From NCBI RefSeq assembly GCF_026625765.1, contig NZ_CP113062.1, forward strand, positions 2,914,001 to 2,978,000: DNA of 64,000 nt, written 5' to 3'. Positions within the stretch are counted from its first letter, which is position 1, and each line of letters begins with the position of its first letter. The notes under the pieces are model-generated. The model saw only the letters and a list, made by a program, of their open reading frames with translations. It did not search any database and had not been told where the DNA came from. Of this stretch, positions 16,342 through 24,181 are shown one piece after another. The position numbers and the translations under genes are program-made. The DNA comes from Frigoribacterium sp. SL97. GTDB lineage: Bacteria; Actinomycetota; Actinomycetes; Actinomycetales; Microbacteriaceae.

Positions 16342-17205
16342 TCAGTCGGCGAGGAGCTTCTGCAAGTAGAGACCGTATCCGCTCTTGGCGAGCGGAGCAG
16401 CCAACGCGGCCAGGTGCTCGTCGTCGATCCACCCGTTGCGCCAGGCGATCTCCTCGATGCAGCCGATCTTGTGACCCTGGCGATCCTCGATCACCCTGAC
16501 GTATTCGGACGCCTGCATCATCGACTCGAAGGTGCCGGTGTCGAGCCACGCGGTGCCGCGGTCGAGGACCTGTACCTGCAGTTCGCCGGCCTCGAGGTAA
16601 CGCTCGTTGACGGTCGAGATCTCGAGCTCTCCCCGAGCACTCGGCTCGATGGTCTTCGCGATCCCGACGACGGCGTTGTCGTAGAAGTAGAGACCGGGGA
16701 CGGCGAAGTTGCTCTTCGGTGCCAGGGGCTTCTCCTCGATGGAGACGGCCTTGAACGCCTCGTCGAACTCGACGACCCCATAGGCCTTGGGATCGGCGAC
16801 GTGGTAGGCGAAGATCGTCGCGCCCTGGACGTCGGCGTTCTTCTTGAGGTTCGAGCCGAGTCCGACGCCGTGGAAGATGTTGTCGCCGAGGACCAGGGCG
16901 ACGCTGTCGTCGCCGATGAAGTCCTCGCCGATGACGAATGCCTGGGCCAGGCCGTCGGGCGATGGCTGAACGGCGTACTCGATGGTCATGCCCAGCTGCG
17001 ACCCGTCGCCGAGCAGTGCCCGGAACTGGTCGTTGTACTCGGGCGTGGTGATGACGAGCACCTCGTGGATGCCTGCCATCATCAGGGTCGACAAGGGGTA
17101 GTAGACCATCGGCTTGTCGTAGATGGGCATGAGCTGCTTGGAGATGCCCTTGGTGATCGGCCAGAGACGCGTGCCGGACCCGCCGGCGAGGATGATGCCC
17201 TTCAT
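16342..17205 (-). CDS. rmlA: Glucose-1-phosphate thymidylyltransferase (RmlA)
   Basis: 287 residues, normal for RmlA. It condenses glucose-1-phosphate with dTTP to dTDP-glucose, the first step of dTDP-L-rhamnose synthesis. The nucleotide-binding signature MKGIILAGGSGTRLWPITKG is complete, followed by LMPIYDKPMVYYPLSTLM, LGDNIFHG, SIEEKP and GTAWLDTGTFESMM. The start at 17205 is one base after the rmlC stop and has GAGAGG upstream within rmlC, so the two are translationally coupled. Confidence 0.97.
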   Translation of the reverse strand: MKGIILAGGSGTRLWPITKGISKQLMPIYDKPMVYYPLSTLMMAGIHEVLVITTPEYNDQFRALLGDGSQLGMTIEYAVQPSPDGLAQAFVIGEDFIGDDSVALVLGDNIFHGVGLGSNLKKNADVQGATIFAYHVADPKAYGVVEFDEAFKAVSIEEKPLAPKSNFAVPGLYFYDNAVVGIAKTIEPSARGELEISTVNERYLEAGELQVQVLDRGTAWLDTGTFESMMQASEYVRVIEDRQGHKIGCIEEIAWRNGWIDDEHLAALAAPLAKSGYGLYLQKLLAD

Positions 17206-17206
17206 G

Positions 17207-17833
17207 TCATTCGCCCTCTCCGGCGGCGTGTGCCGCATCCAAGGACGCATAGTAGGCGCGCATGTCGTCCCACGTCGGCAGGAGCCCGGCGACCGCCGCC
17301 TCGGCCAGCGTCGGCGCAGAGGTGTCCTTCGGTGAGAGCAGGGGCTCACCGGCACCCTCGGGGAAGACGAGGCCGATCTCGGGGTCGAGGGGGTCGATCC
17401 CGTGTTCGCGCTCGGCGTGGAACGTGTCGGAGACCAGGTAGCTGACCGTCGCATCGTCGGTCAGCGCGACGAACGCGTGCCCCAGGCCCTCGGACAGGTA
17501 GATGGCGCGCCGGTCGACGTCGTCGAGGAGCACGGAGTCCCATTGGCCGTAGGTGGCGGAGCCCACCCGGATGTCGATCACGTAGTCGAGGACCGCACCA
17601 TGCGTCGCGGTGACGTACTTGGCCTGGCCGAGCGGGACGTCGGCGAAGTGGATGCCTCGGACGACACCGCGCTTCGAGACGGAGGTGTTGGCTTGACGAA
17701 GCTGGACGGGGTGCCCGACCACCTCGGCGAGCTTGTCGAAGCGGTACCACTCGAGGAAGACGCCCCGGTCGTCACCGAACTGCTTCGGGGTGATCTCGTA
17801 GCTGTCTGGGATCTTCAGTTCGCGGATCTGCAC
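17207..17833 (-). CDS. rmlC: dTDP-4-dehydrorhamnose 3,5-epimerase (RmlC)
   Basis: 208 residues, slightly longer than usual. It epimerises dTDP-4-keto-6-deoxyglucose at C3 and C5. Visible signatures are FGDDRGVFLEWY, QANTSVSKRGVVRGIHFA (with the catalytic His), the DYVIDIRVGS strand and YLSEGLGHAFVAL of the cupin fold. The start is a GTG; a TAAGCT element ending 6 bases upstream predicts a leaderless transcript. First gene of an rmlC-rmlA pair. Confidence 0.96.
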   Translation of the reverse strand: MQIRELKIPDSYEITPKQFGDDRGVFLEWYRFDKLAEVVGHPVQLRQANTSVSKRGVVRGIHFADVPLGQAKYVTATHGAVLDYVIDIRVGSATYGQWDSVLLDDVDRRAIYLSEGLGHAFVALTDDATVSYLVSDTFHAEREHGIDPLDPEIGLVFPEGAGEPLLSPKDTSAPTLAEAAVAGLLPTWDDMRAYYASLDAAHAAGEGE

Positions 17834-17839
17834 CGGGGC

Positions 17840-17845
17840 AGCTTA
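17840..17845 (-). promoter_or_regulatory. -10 element of a leaderless rmlC promoter
   Basis: TAAGCT on the minus strand ends 6 bases before the GTG of rmlC, so transcription should begin at or next to the start codon. Confidence 0.55.
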
Positions 17846-17903
17846 CCAAGAGCCGGCGCGGGGCACGGAAGCGCCGATCGCGGCTCGCGCACTGCAGCCC
17901 CGG

Positions 17904-18134
17904 TCACCGCCGCGAGTAGTCCGCGTTGGTCTTGAGCTCGGAGCGTGGGATGGACAACGACGCGAGGATGTCGTAGAACCCCTGGCCGTTGATGTCTCGT
18001 GGTGCCATGCCGACGGCACGCAGGGCGGTGACCGTCGACTCGGTGGTCACGTGCCGCAGCATGCGTGGCGCCACGACGCAGACGTAGCCCCGGCCGACCT
18101 CGGGCAGGTTGTCGTAGCAGTGCAGGACGAGCAT
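17904..18134 (-). CDS. Small protein homologous to the C-terminal module of the upstream carboxypeptidase
   Basis: 76 residues with an AGGAG ribosome site 5 bases before ATG. It starts MLVLHCYDNLPEVGRGYVCV and has no signal peptide. It aligns over its whole length with the last ~77 residues of the adjacent M15 peptidase: LRH-(V/F)-TT, A-(V/L)RAVG, LxxxSIPRSxLxTNADYxR. It starts 16 bases after that gene's stop, so the two are probably co-transcribed. It is a free-standing copy of a non-catalytic module, from partial duplication. The function is unknown; binding to wall glycan or to the peptidase are options. Confidence 0.75.
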   Translation of the reverse strand: MLVLHCYDNLPEVGRGYVCVVAPRMLRHVTTESTVTALRAVGMAPRDINGQGFYDILASLSIPRSELKTNADYSRR

Positions 18135-18149
18135 GTTTTCTCCTAGAGG

Positions 18150-19040
18150 TCAGGGACGCCAGTAGTCGGCGTTGGTCGTGAGCGCAGAACGTGGGATGGA
18201 CATCGCGTCGAGCAAGCCCTCGAAGTCTCGTCGGGAGACCACGTCGAAGTAGGGGATGCCGACGGCTCGGACGGCGTTCACCTGCCCGATCGTGGTGAAG
18301 TGACGCAAGGACCGCATGCCCAGGAGAGCCGTGTAGCTCGTCCCGACCCCGGGCATGGACTCCGGGACGCGGACCGCGACGAGCCCGGACGTGTCGCGGA
18401 CCGCCGATGCAGGACCCGGGTACGCCGCCACGTAGTCGAAGTGCCAGGCCTCGGGCCGGGAGAACGTGTTGCCCGTCGGCGCCCAGCCGTATCGCCCGCA
18501 GTTCGCGTCCATCCACCGCTTCGCCGACGACCCCGCCGCGTCGACCCCGGCGCCGAAGTCGCAGGAGATGCCCCAACCGTGGTTCGAGGTGCCCGGATAG
18601 GCGGCCAGGTTGCCGGTGCCCGCCTGGTAGCGGTTCCAGTAGTCGACCTGACGGTCGTACGAGCGGTAGCCCTCGGTGATCTGCAGGGGACGGCCGACGG
18701 CCGCCTGGAAGGCGAGGCCCATCGCGAAGTACTGCCGAGCGGCGTCGTCCCGCAGGAAGCCCGATCCGCCTACCGACGCGGGCACGGGGACCAGGAGGCC
18801 CGACGGGATGCGGCCGTTGGCCTGGCCTCCCCACGCCTGGGTCGCGGCCTGCGCGAGAGCCGACTCGATCGTCTGGACGCCGTCGGACGTCTCGCCGAGC
18901 GTCGTGGCGGCCCGACCGGACTGGGTCGAGAGCAGTCCCGAGGCACCCGCACCGGCGACGGCCGCGAGGCTCAGGAGCCCCCGGCGGCCGAGGACGGGGC
19001 CCAGGTCACGTGCCGAGGGCACAGAGGTTTCAGGGCGCAT
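18150..19040 (-). CDS. M15-family D-alanyl-D-alanine carboxypeptidase (VanY-like), exported
   Basis: 296 residues. The N-terminus has a twin-arginine-like GRRGLLSLAAVAG signal. The catalytic domain (about 75-215) shows YRSYDRQVDYW, the zinc motif SNHGWGISCDF and EAWHFDYV, the standard H-x(6)-D and E-x-x-H arrangement of VanY/M15 peptidases, which trim the terminal D-Ala of peptidoglycan stems. The last ~77 residues are an extra module duplicated as the separate small gene downstream. Its place between rml genes fits wall remodelling during glycopolymer attachment. Confidence 0.9.
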   Translation of the reverse strand: MRPETSVPSARDLGPVLGRRGLLSLAAVAGAGASGLLSTQSGRAATTLGETSDGVQTIESALAQAATQAWGGQANGRIPSGLLVPVPASVGGSGFLRDDAARQYFAMGLAFQAAVGRPLQITEGYRSYDRQVDYWNRYQAGTGNLAAYPGTSNHGWGISCDFGAGVDAAGSSAKRWMDANCGRYGWAPTGNTFSRPEAWHFDYVAAYPGPASAVRDTSGLVAVRVPESMPGVGTSYTALLGMRSLRHFTTIGQVNAVRAVGIPYFDVVSRRDFEGLLDAMSIPRSALTTNADYWRP

Positions 19041-19144
19041 GGAACGACGTTTGCACGCCGGCCTGCCATCGGTCTACCCCCAGAGGCAGGGGGCACGTCC
19101 GCGTCGAGGGCCTCCGGACCACTCGGTCAGCCGTCCCCGTCGGC

Positions 19145-19150
19145 TAAGAT
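19145..19150 (+). promoter_or_regulatory. Candidate -10 element for rmlB
   Basis: TAAGAT lies 38 bases before the rmlB start; a weak TCGGTC at 19123-19128 sits 16 bases upstream of it as a possible -35. The predicted leader of about 32 bases contains the AAGGA ribosome site. Confidence 0.45.
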
Positions 19151-19188
19151 CGACCGACTCTTCCGCGACCGACCTGCAAGGAACACCT

Positions 19189-20172
19189 GTGAAAATCCTC
19201 GTCACCGGCGGAGCCGGCTTCATCGGCTCCAACTTCGTCCGCCGCACGCTCGAAGACGCCTACCCGGGCCTCGAAGGGGCCGAGGTCGTCGTCCTCGACG
19301 CGCTCACCTACTCGGGCAACGAGGCCAACCTGGTGAGTGTCGCCGACTCCCCCCGTTACACGTTCGTCAAGGGCGACATCCGTGACGGCGCCCTGCTCGA
19401 CACGCTCTTCCCCGAGGTCGACGCCGTCGTCCACTTCGCCGCAGAATCCCACGTCGACCGCTCGGTCCGCGACGCCTCGATCTTCGTCGAGACGAACGTG
19501 CTGGGAACGCAGCAGCTGCTCGACGCCGCCCTGCGCAACGACCTGAAGCGCTTCGTGCACGTCTCGACCGACGAGGTCTACGGCTCCATCGCCGAGGGCT
19601 CCTGGGCCGAGGACCGTCCGCTCGAACCCAACTCGCCCTACTCCGCCTCGAAGGCCGGGAGCGACCTGCTCGCCCGCAGCTACCACCGCACCCACGGCCT
19701 CAACGTCTCCATCACGCGCTGCAGCAACAACTACGGCCCGTACCACTTCCCCGAGAAGGTCATCCCGCTCTTCGTCACGAACCTGATCGACGACGTCCAC
19801 GTGCCGCTCTACGGCGAGGGCAACAACATCCGCGACTGGCTGCACGTCGACGACCACACCCGTGGCATCGCCATGGTGCTCGTCGGTGGTCGCGCCGGAG
19901 AGATCTACAACATCGGCGGCGGCACCGAGCTCACCAACAAAGAACTCACCGAGATGCTGCTCGAGGCAACCGGCAAGGACTGGTCCTACGTCGACCGCGT
20001 CCAGGACCGTCTGGGCCACGACCTGAGGTACTCCGTCGACATCTCGAAGATCCGCGACGAGCTCGGCTACGAGCCCCAGGTGCCCTTCGAGAAGGGTCTC
20101 GCCGAGGTCGTCCAGTGGTACCGCGACAACCGCGAGTGGTGGCAGCCGCTCAAAGAGCGCGCCGCTCTCTGA
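19189..20172 (+). CDS. rmlB: dTDP-glucose 4,6-dehydratase (RmlB)
   Basis: 327 residues from GTG 19189, with AAGGA 6 bases upstream. It converts dTDP-glucose to dTDP-4-keto-6-deoxyglucose using bound NAD. The Rossmann motif TGGAGFIGSN, HVSTDEVYGSI, the catalytic YSASKAGSD (Y-x-x-x-K) and ITRCSNNYGPYHFPEK are all present. The stop TGA shares its last base with the ATG of rmlD. Confidence 0.97.
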   Translation: MKILVTGGAGFIGSNFVRRTLEDAYPGLEGAEVVVLDALTYSGNEANLVSVADSPRYTFVKGDIRDGALLDTLFPEVDAVVHFAAESHVDRSVRDASIFVETNVLGTQQLLDAALRNDLKRFVHVSTDEVYGSIAEGSWAEDRPLEPNSPYSASKAGSDLLARSYHRTHGLNVSITRCSNNYGPYHFPEKVIPLFVTNLIDDVHVPLYGEGNNIRDWLHVDDHTRGIAMVLVGGRAGEIYNIGGGTELTNKELTEMLLEATGKDWSYVDRVQDRLGHDLRYSVDISKIRDELGYEPQVPFEKGLAEVVQWYRDNREWWQPLKERAAL

Positions 20173-21063
20173 TGGCCGCCGCCCAGAACTCCAAGTACCT
20201 CGGTCACCGGGGCCCGGGGCATGCTCGGCACCGACCTGCTCGAAGCGCTCTTCGGGCGAGACGTCACGGTCCTCGGCCGTGCCGACCTCGACGTGACCGA
20301 CCGGGATGCCGTCTTCGCCGCCGTCCAGGGACACGACGTCGTCATCAACGCCGCCGCGTACACCGCCGTGGACGCGGCCGAGACCGACGAAGAAACCGCA
20401 TTGGCCGTCAACGGCACCGCCGCCGGTCTGTTGGCCGAGGCGACGGCATCCGTCGGGGCGAAGCTCGTCCAGGTCTCGACCGACTACGTCTTCGACGGCG
20501 ACGCCGCATCGCCCTATGCCGAGGACGCCACGATCGCGCCGGTCAGCGCCTACGGCCGCACCAAGGCCGAGGGAGAGAAGCTCGCCCTCGCCGCCAACCC
20601 GGAGGGCACCTTCATCGTGCGCACGGCGTGGCTGTACGGTGCCCACGGGGGCAACTTCGCGAAGACGATGGTCAAGCTCGCGGGCTCACACGACACCGTC
20701 AAGGTCGTCGACGACCAACTCGGCCAGCCGACCTGGACGGCCGACCTCGCGGCCCAGATCGTCGCGCTGCTCGACTCCGACGCTCCGGCCGGCGTGTACC
20801 ACGGCACCAACTCCGGCAGTACGAGCTGGTTCGAGTTCGCCCGGGCCGTCTTCGACGAAGCCGGACTCGATCCGGCCAGGGTCCTGCCGACGGACAGCTC
20901 CACCTTCGTCCGTCCCGCACCGAGACCGAGCTACAGCGTCCTCGGCCACGACGCGTGGGCACGGGCCGGCTTGACGCCCATGCGTCCGTGGAGAGAAGCG
21001 CTGGCCGAGGCCGCGAGCAGGGGAGTGTTGCAGACCGATGACCACGCTGCGAGTAGTCGTTGA
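20172..21063 (+). pseudogene. rmlD: dTDP-4-dehydrorhamnose reductase (RmlD) with apparent +1 frameshift
   Basis: RmlD reduces dTDP-4-keto-L-rhamnose to dTDP-L-rhamnose. The frame from ATG 20172 reads MAAAQNSKYL and then leaves the family pattern. Removing one G at 20202 restores YLVTGARGMLGTDLLEAL, the expected NAD(P)H-binding start. All remaining motifs are in the second frame: INAAAYTAVDAAE, STDYVFDG and YGRTKAEGE (the Y-x-x-x-K pair). Translation from the internal ATG at 20221 would lose the GxxGxxG loop. It is either a sequencing error, a recent mutation or, less likely, programmed frameshifting. The 3' end overlaps the next gene by 26 bases. Confidence 0.88.
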
Positions 21064-22177
21064 CCAGATCCTGGCTCCCATCCCCGGAGGCATCGGGCGC
21101 TACACGGAAGAGTTGACCCGAGCCCTCGTCGAGACGGCCCCCCGCGGCTGCGACGTCGAGGGTGTCGTGGCGGCCCACCCACAGACCGACTACGACCGGT
21201 TGACGGATCTGCTCCCGGGGCTGTCCCGTGTCGCCAAGTCGCCACTCGGTCGCCGTGAGTTGTCGCTGGCGTGGCAGGGCGGCGTCGTCGGCCTTCCCGG
21301 CCGGGGGATGGTCCACGCGACCAGCCTGCTCGCTCCCCTCTACCGTCACGACCGCGCACTCGACCCGGGAACGCAGACCGTCGTCACGATCCACGACACG
21401 GTGCCGTGGACCCACCCCGAGACCCTCACCCCTCGTGGCGTCCGCTGGCACAAGGCGATGACCAAGCGGGCCTTCAAGCACGCCGACGGCGTCGTCGTAC
21501 CGACGCACAGCGTCGCTCGCGAGCTCTCCGAGCTGTTCCCCTTCGGCGACCGCCTGCGCGTCATCGGCGGCGCCGTGAGCCCCAAGCTCGCCGTCCCCGC
21601 GGACGCCGACGAGGTCGCCGATGCCCTGGACCTTCCCGAACGGTACGCCCTCAGCGTCGGCACCCTCGAACCGCGCAAGGGCCTCGAGCCCCTCATCCGG
21701 GCCCTCGCACACCCCGACGCCCCCGACCTGCCTCTGCTGATCGTCGGCCCCGAAGGATGGGGAGACGTCAAGGTGGCCGACCTGGTCGCCGCGGCAGGGC
21801 TCCCCGCCGACAAGGTCCGCACGATGGGCTTCGTGTCGGACGAGCAGCTCGCCGTCCTGTTGCAGCGCGCGTCCGTCTTCGTGTTCCCCAGTCTCGCCGA
21901 GGGGTTCGGGCTGCCCGTCGTCGAGGCGTTCAGCCTGGGCACGCCCACCATCGTCTCGGATGCCCCCGCCCTCCTCGAGGTCGCAGCGGACGCGGCAGTC
22001 AGCGTGCCGCGGGAAGACTCCGCCGGCTACCCGGAGCGTCTCGCCCAGGCCATGTTCCAGGTCGTCTCCGACGTCGAACTGTCGACCCGTCTCGGCATCG
22101 CCGGGATCGACCGAGCGCGCGCCTTCAGCTGGCGGGACTCGGCCGACAAGGTGTGGCAGCTGCACGCCGACCTCTGA
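21038..22177 (+). CDS. GT4-family glycosyltransferase
   Basis: 379 residues from ATG 21038, beginning inside the end of rmlD. The N-terminal half starts LRVVVDQILAPIPGGIGRYTEEL (acceptor side), with VVTIHDTVPWTHPET. The C-terminal half has SVGTLEPRKGLEPLIRAL and FPSLAEGFGLPVVEAFSLGTP, the donor-binding motif of GT4 enzymes. It resembles mannosyl and rhamnosyl transferases of the WbaZ/MtfB type. Being co-transcribed with rmlB and rmlD, it may use dTDP-rhamnose, though this is inference. Confidence 0.92.
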   Translation: MTTLRVVVDQILAPIPGGIGRYTEELTRALVETAPRGCDVEGVVAAHPQTDYDRLTDLLPGLSRVAKSPLGRRELSLAWQGGVVGLPGRGMVHATSLLAPLYRHDRALDPGTQTVVTIHDTVPWTHPETLTPRGVRWHKAMTKRAFKHADGVVVPTHSVARELSELFPFGDRLRVIGGAVSPKLAVPADADEVADALDLPERYALSVGTLEPRKGLEPLIRALAHPDAPDLPLLIVGPEGWGDVKVADLVAAAGLPADKVRTMGFVSDEQLAVLLQRASVFVFPSLAEGFGLPVVEAFSLGTPTIVSDAPALLEVAADAAVSVPREDSAGYPERLAQAMFQVVSDVELSTRLGIAGIDRARAFSWRDSADKVWQLHADL

Positions 22178-22191
22178 GCAACCCTGAGGCC

Positions 22192-22214
22192 CGGGTCACG
22201 ACGCGCGTGACCCG
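22192..22214. terminator. Hairpin between convergent GT4 and LCP genes
   Basis: A 9-bp inverted repeat CGGGTCACG / CGTGACCCG around ACGCG, 14 bases after the GT4 stop. It is weaker than the other terminators in this window. Confidence 0.5.
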
Positions 22215-22287
22215 CGCCGCAGGTGGGCGCCTCCTCACCCGGTCGGCTTCCGCCGATCGGCCTCGACGCACGGCCTGAGACGGGTCG

Positions 22288-23631
22288 TCAGGGTGCGGTG
22301 ACGGACGTCGTGGCCTGCGCCACCGCGGTGCGCATCGCGTCGTAGTCCGGGTAGACGTTGTCGTAGGTGGGCGGCACGAGTTCGAGGCTCGTGATCTGCT
22401 GCGACTTCGCCTCGACGGCCAGGTCGACGAAGGCGGCCAGGGCACCCTGCGGGATGTCGGTGTCGACGGTCTGCACACCGGCCGACGCGACCGCCTGGAA
22501 CTTCGACAGCACCGTCGCCGGCTGGAACTGGGACAGGAGCGCCTGCTGCACCTCGCGCTGACGAGCCATGCGGTCGTAGTCGCTGGTACCGTGCCGTGCC
22601 CTGGCGTACCAGAGGGCGTGGTACCCGTCGAGCTTCTGATCACCGGGCTCGATCCAGCCGTCGACGTTGATCGGCTGACCGTTGCCGTCGACGCCTCCGT
22701 TGATCGGGATGCGCTGCTGCACGTCGACCTGGATGCCACCGAGCGCGTCAATGAGGTCGACGAAGCCCTGCATGTCGATGAGGGCGTAGTACTGCACCGT
22801 CAGGCCCGTGATGCCCTCGACGGCGTCGCGCATCGCCTCGACCCCGGCGTTGCTGCCCCTCGACTCGGCATCGGGGTAGAGGTCGGGATGCTCTTCCCCG
22901 TAGGTGTACAGGAAGCTCACGAGGCAGTCGTCGCCGCAGTCGTAGCCGTCGGGGTAGTCGCCGTACAGCGGTGATCCCGCGACGAAGGGCGCGTCGTACA
23001 GGTTCCGCGGGATTCCCACGATGGTGGTCGCACCGGTCTCGGCGTCGATGCTGGCGACCGAGATGCTGTCGGGACGCAGCCCCGTGCGGTCGGCCCCCGC
23101 ATCACCGCCGAGCAACATGATGTTGTAGCGACCGTCCACAGGAGGTGCGGCGTCGGCCCTCGAGGTGAAGAGACTGTTCAGCAGACCGTGCTGCACCCCG
23201 GCGAGGTAGGCCCCGTAGGCGGCGGGCCCGACGGTCAGCACCATCAAGAGCACCATCGCTCCGGCGAGGAATCCCCGCGCCGAGGGGGCCGTCCGGACGA
23301 TGCGGGCCAAGCGCAACGTGTCGACGGTCAGCACCACCCACAACACCGCGTAGTACGCGAGGAAGACCTGGACGATCGTCAGGGCGACGACGTTGGTCGC
23401 GATCTCGATCAGGGGCGAGCGGAAGGCGAACGCCAGGACGATGACGACGACCGCGACCGCCCAGAAGACGAGGGTGGAGGCGAGCCCCCATCGCCCGAGT
23501 CGGCGGTTGCCCGCGAGCACCTGGGCCGAGCCGGGCACGACCACGTTCAACAGGACGAGCACCCACGCTCGCTTCGTCATGAAGGGCTCGGAGGTGGCGT
23601 CGGGGTGACGCACGGGCAGGGACGTGCTCAC
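22288..23631 (-). CDS. LytR-CpsA-Psr (LCP) family protein
   Basis: 447 residues. LCP enzymes transfer undecaprenyl-linked glycopolymers onto peptidoglycan or arabinogalactan. Four membrane helices occupy about residues 20-155, more than the single helix of the classical type. The extracellular LCP domain follows: MLLGGDAGADRTGLRPDSI, conserved GIPRNLY, the Asp/Arg-rich GDYPDGYDC segment and LDGYHALWYARARHGTSDYDRMARQ. GTG start at 23631 overlaps the purE stop as GTGA. Placement next to the glycopolymer locus supports wall attachment of its product. Confidence 0.92.
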   Translation of the reverse strand: MSTSLPVRHPDATSEPFMTKRAWVLVLLNVVVPGSAQVLAGNRRLGRWGLASTLVFWAVAVVVIVLAFAFRSPLIEIATNVVALTIVQVFLAYYAVLWVVLTVDTLRLARIVRTAPSARGFLAGAMVLLMVLTVGPAAYGAYLAGVQHGLLNSLFTSRADAAPPVDGRYNIMLLGGDAGADRTGLRPDSISVASIDAETGATTIVGIPRNLYDAPFVAGSPLYGDYPDGYDCGDDCLVSFLYTYGEEHPDLYPDAESRGSNAGVEAMRDAVEGITGLTVQYYALIDMQGFVDLIDALGGIQVDVQQRIPINGGVDGNGQPINVDGWIEPGDQKLDGYHALWYARARHGTSDYDRMARQREVQQALLSQFQPATVLSKFQAVASAGVQTVDTDIPQGALAAFVDLAVEAKSQQITSLELVPPTYDNVYPDYDAMRTAVAQATTSVTAP

Positions 23632-24164
23632 AGTGATCGGCGCAGGTCGGCGTTCTTCTGCTCGACCAGACCGGCGAGGGACTCGGCGTGGCGGGCCAAG
23701 CGCTCGGCGACGGCCGGGTCGTGCGTGCCGATGATGCGGGCCGCGAGCAGGCCGGCGTTGACCGAGCCACCGATCGACACGGTCGCGACAGGGATGCCCG
23801 CCGGCATCTGCACGATCGAGAGCAACGAGTCCAGACCGTCGAGCTTGGCCAGCGCGACCGGCACGCCGACCACGGGAAGGGTCGTCACCGAGGCGATCAT
23901 GCCGGGCAGGTGCGCTGCTCCCCCGGCCCCGGCGATGACGACGGACAGTCCTCGACCGGCGGCGTCTCGACCGAAGGCGATCATCTTGTCGGGCGTGCGG
24001 TGCGCCGAGACGACCTCGACCTCGTGCGGGATGCCCAGCTCGGACAAGATCGTCGACGCGCCCTGCATGGTGGGCCAGTCGCTGTCGGAGCCCATGACGA
24101 TGGCGACCTTCGCGGGTACGGCGGGGTCGTTCGGGCGCACGTCGGTGCTCTTCGGGTCGGACAC
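23628..24164 (-). CDS. purE: N5-carboxyaminoimidazole ribonucleotide mutase (PurE)
   Basis: 178 residues, including a short N-terminal extension of about 20. It isomerises N5-CAIR to CAIR in purine synthesis. Family signatures are VAIVMGSDSDWPTMQGA, VVSAHRTPDKM, VVIAGAGGAAHLPGM and VGVPV. The GTG start at 24164 has TATCCT ending 7 bases upstream, predicting its own leaderless transcript even though purK lies directly upstream. The stop overlaps the LCP start. Confidence 0.95.
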   Translation of the reverse strand: MSDPKSTDVRPNDPAVPAKVAIVMGSDSDWPTMQGASTILSELGIPHEVEVVSAHRTPDKMIAFGRDAAGRGLSVVIAGAGGAAHLPGMIASVTTLPVVGVPVALAKLDGLDSLLSIVQMPAGIPVATVSIGGSVNAGLLAARIIGTHDPAVAERLARHAESLAGLVEQKNADLRRSL

Positions 24165-24171
24165 GGACTAG

Positions 24172-24177
24172 AGGATA
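24172..24177 (-). promoter_or_regulatory. -10 element of a leaderless purE promoter
   Basis: TATCCT on the minus strand ends 7 bases before the purE GTG, inside the 17-base gap after purK. It would allow purE-LCP transcription independent of purK. Confidence 0.55.
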
Positions 24178-24181
24178 GCCG

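Noticed and set aside
20172..20210. Programmed ribosomal frameshifting in rmlD
   Set aside because: There is no slippery heptamer and no stimulatory structure visible at the shift point, and RmlD is not known to use frameshifting.
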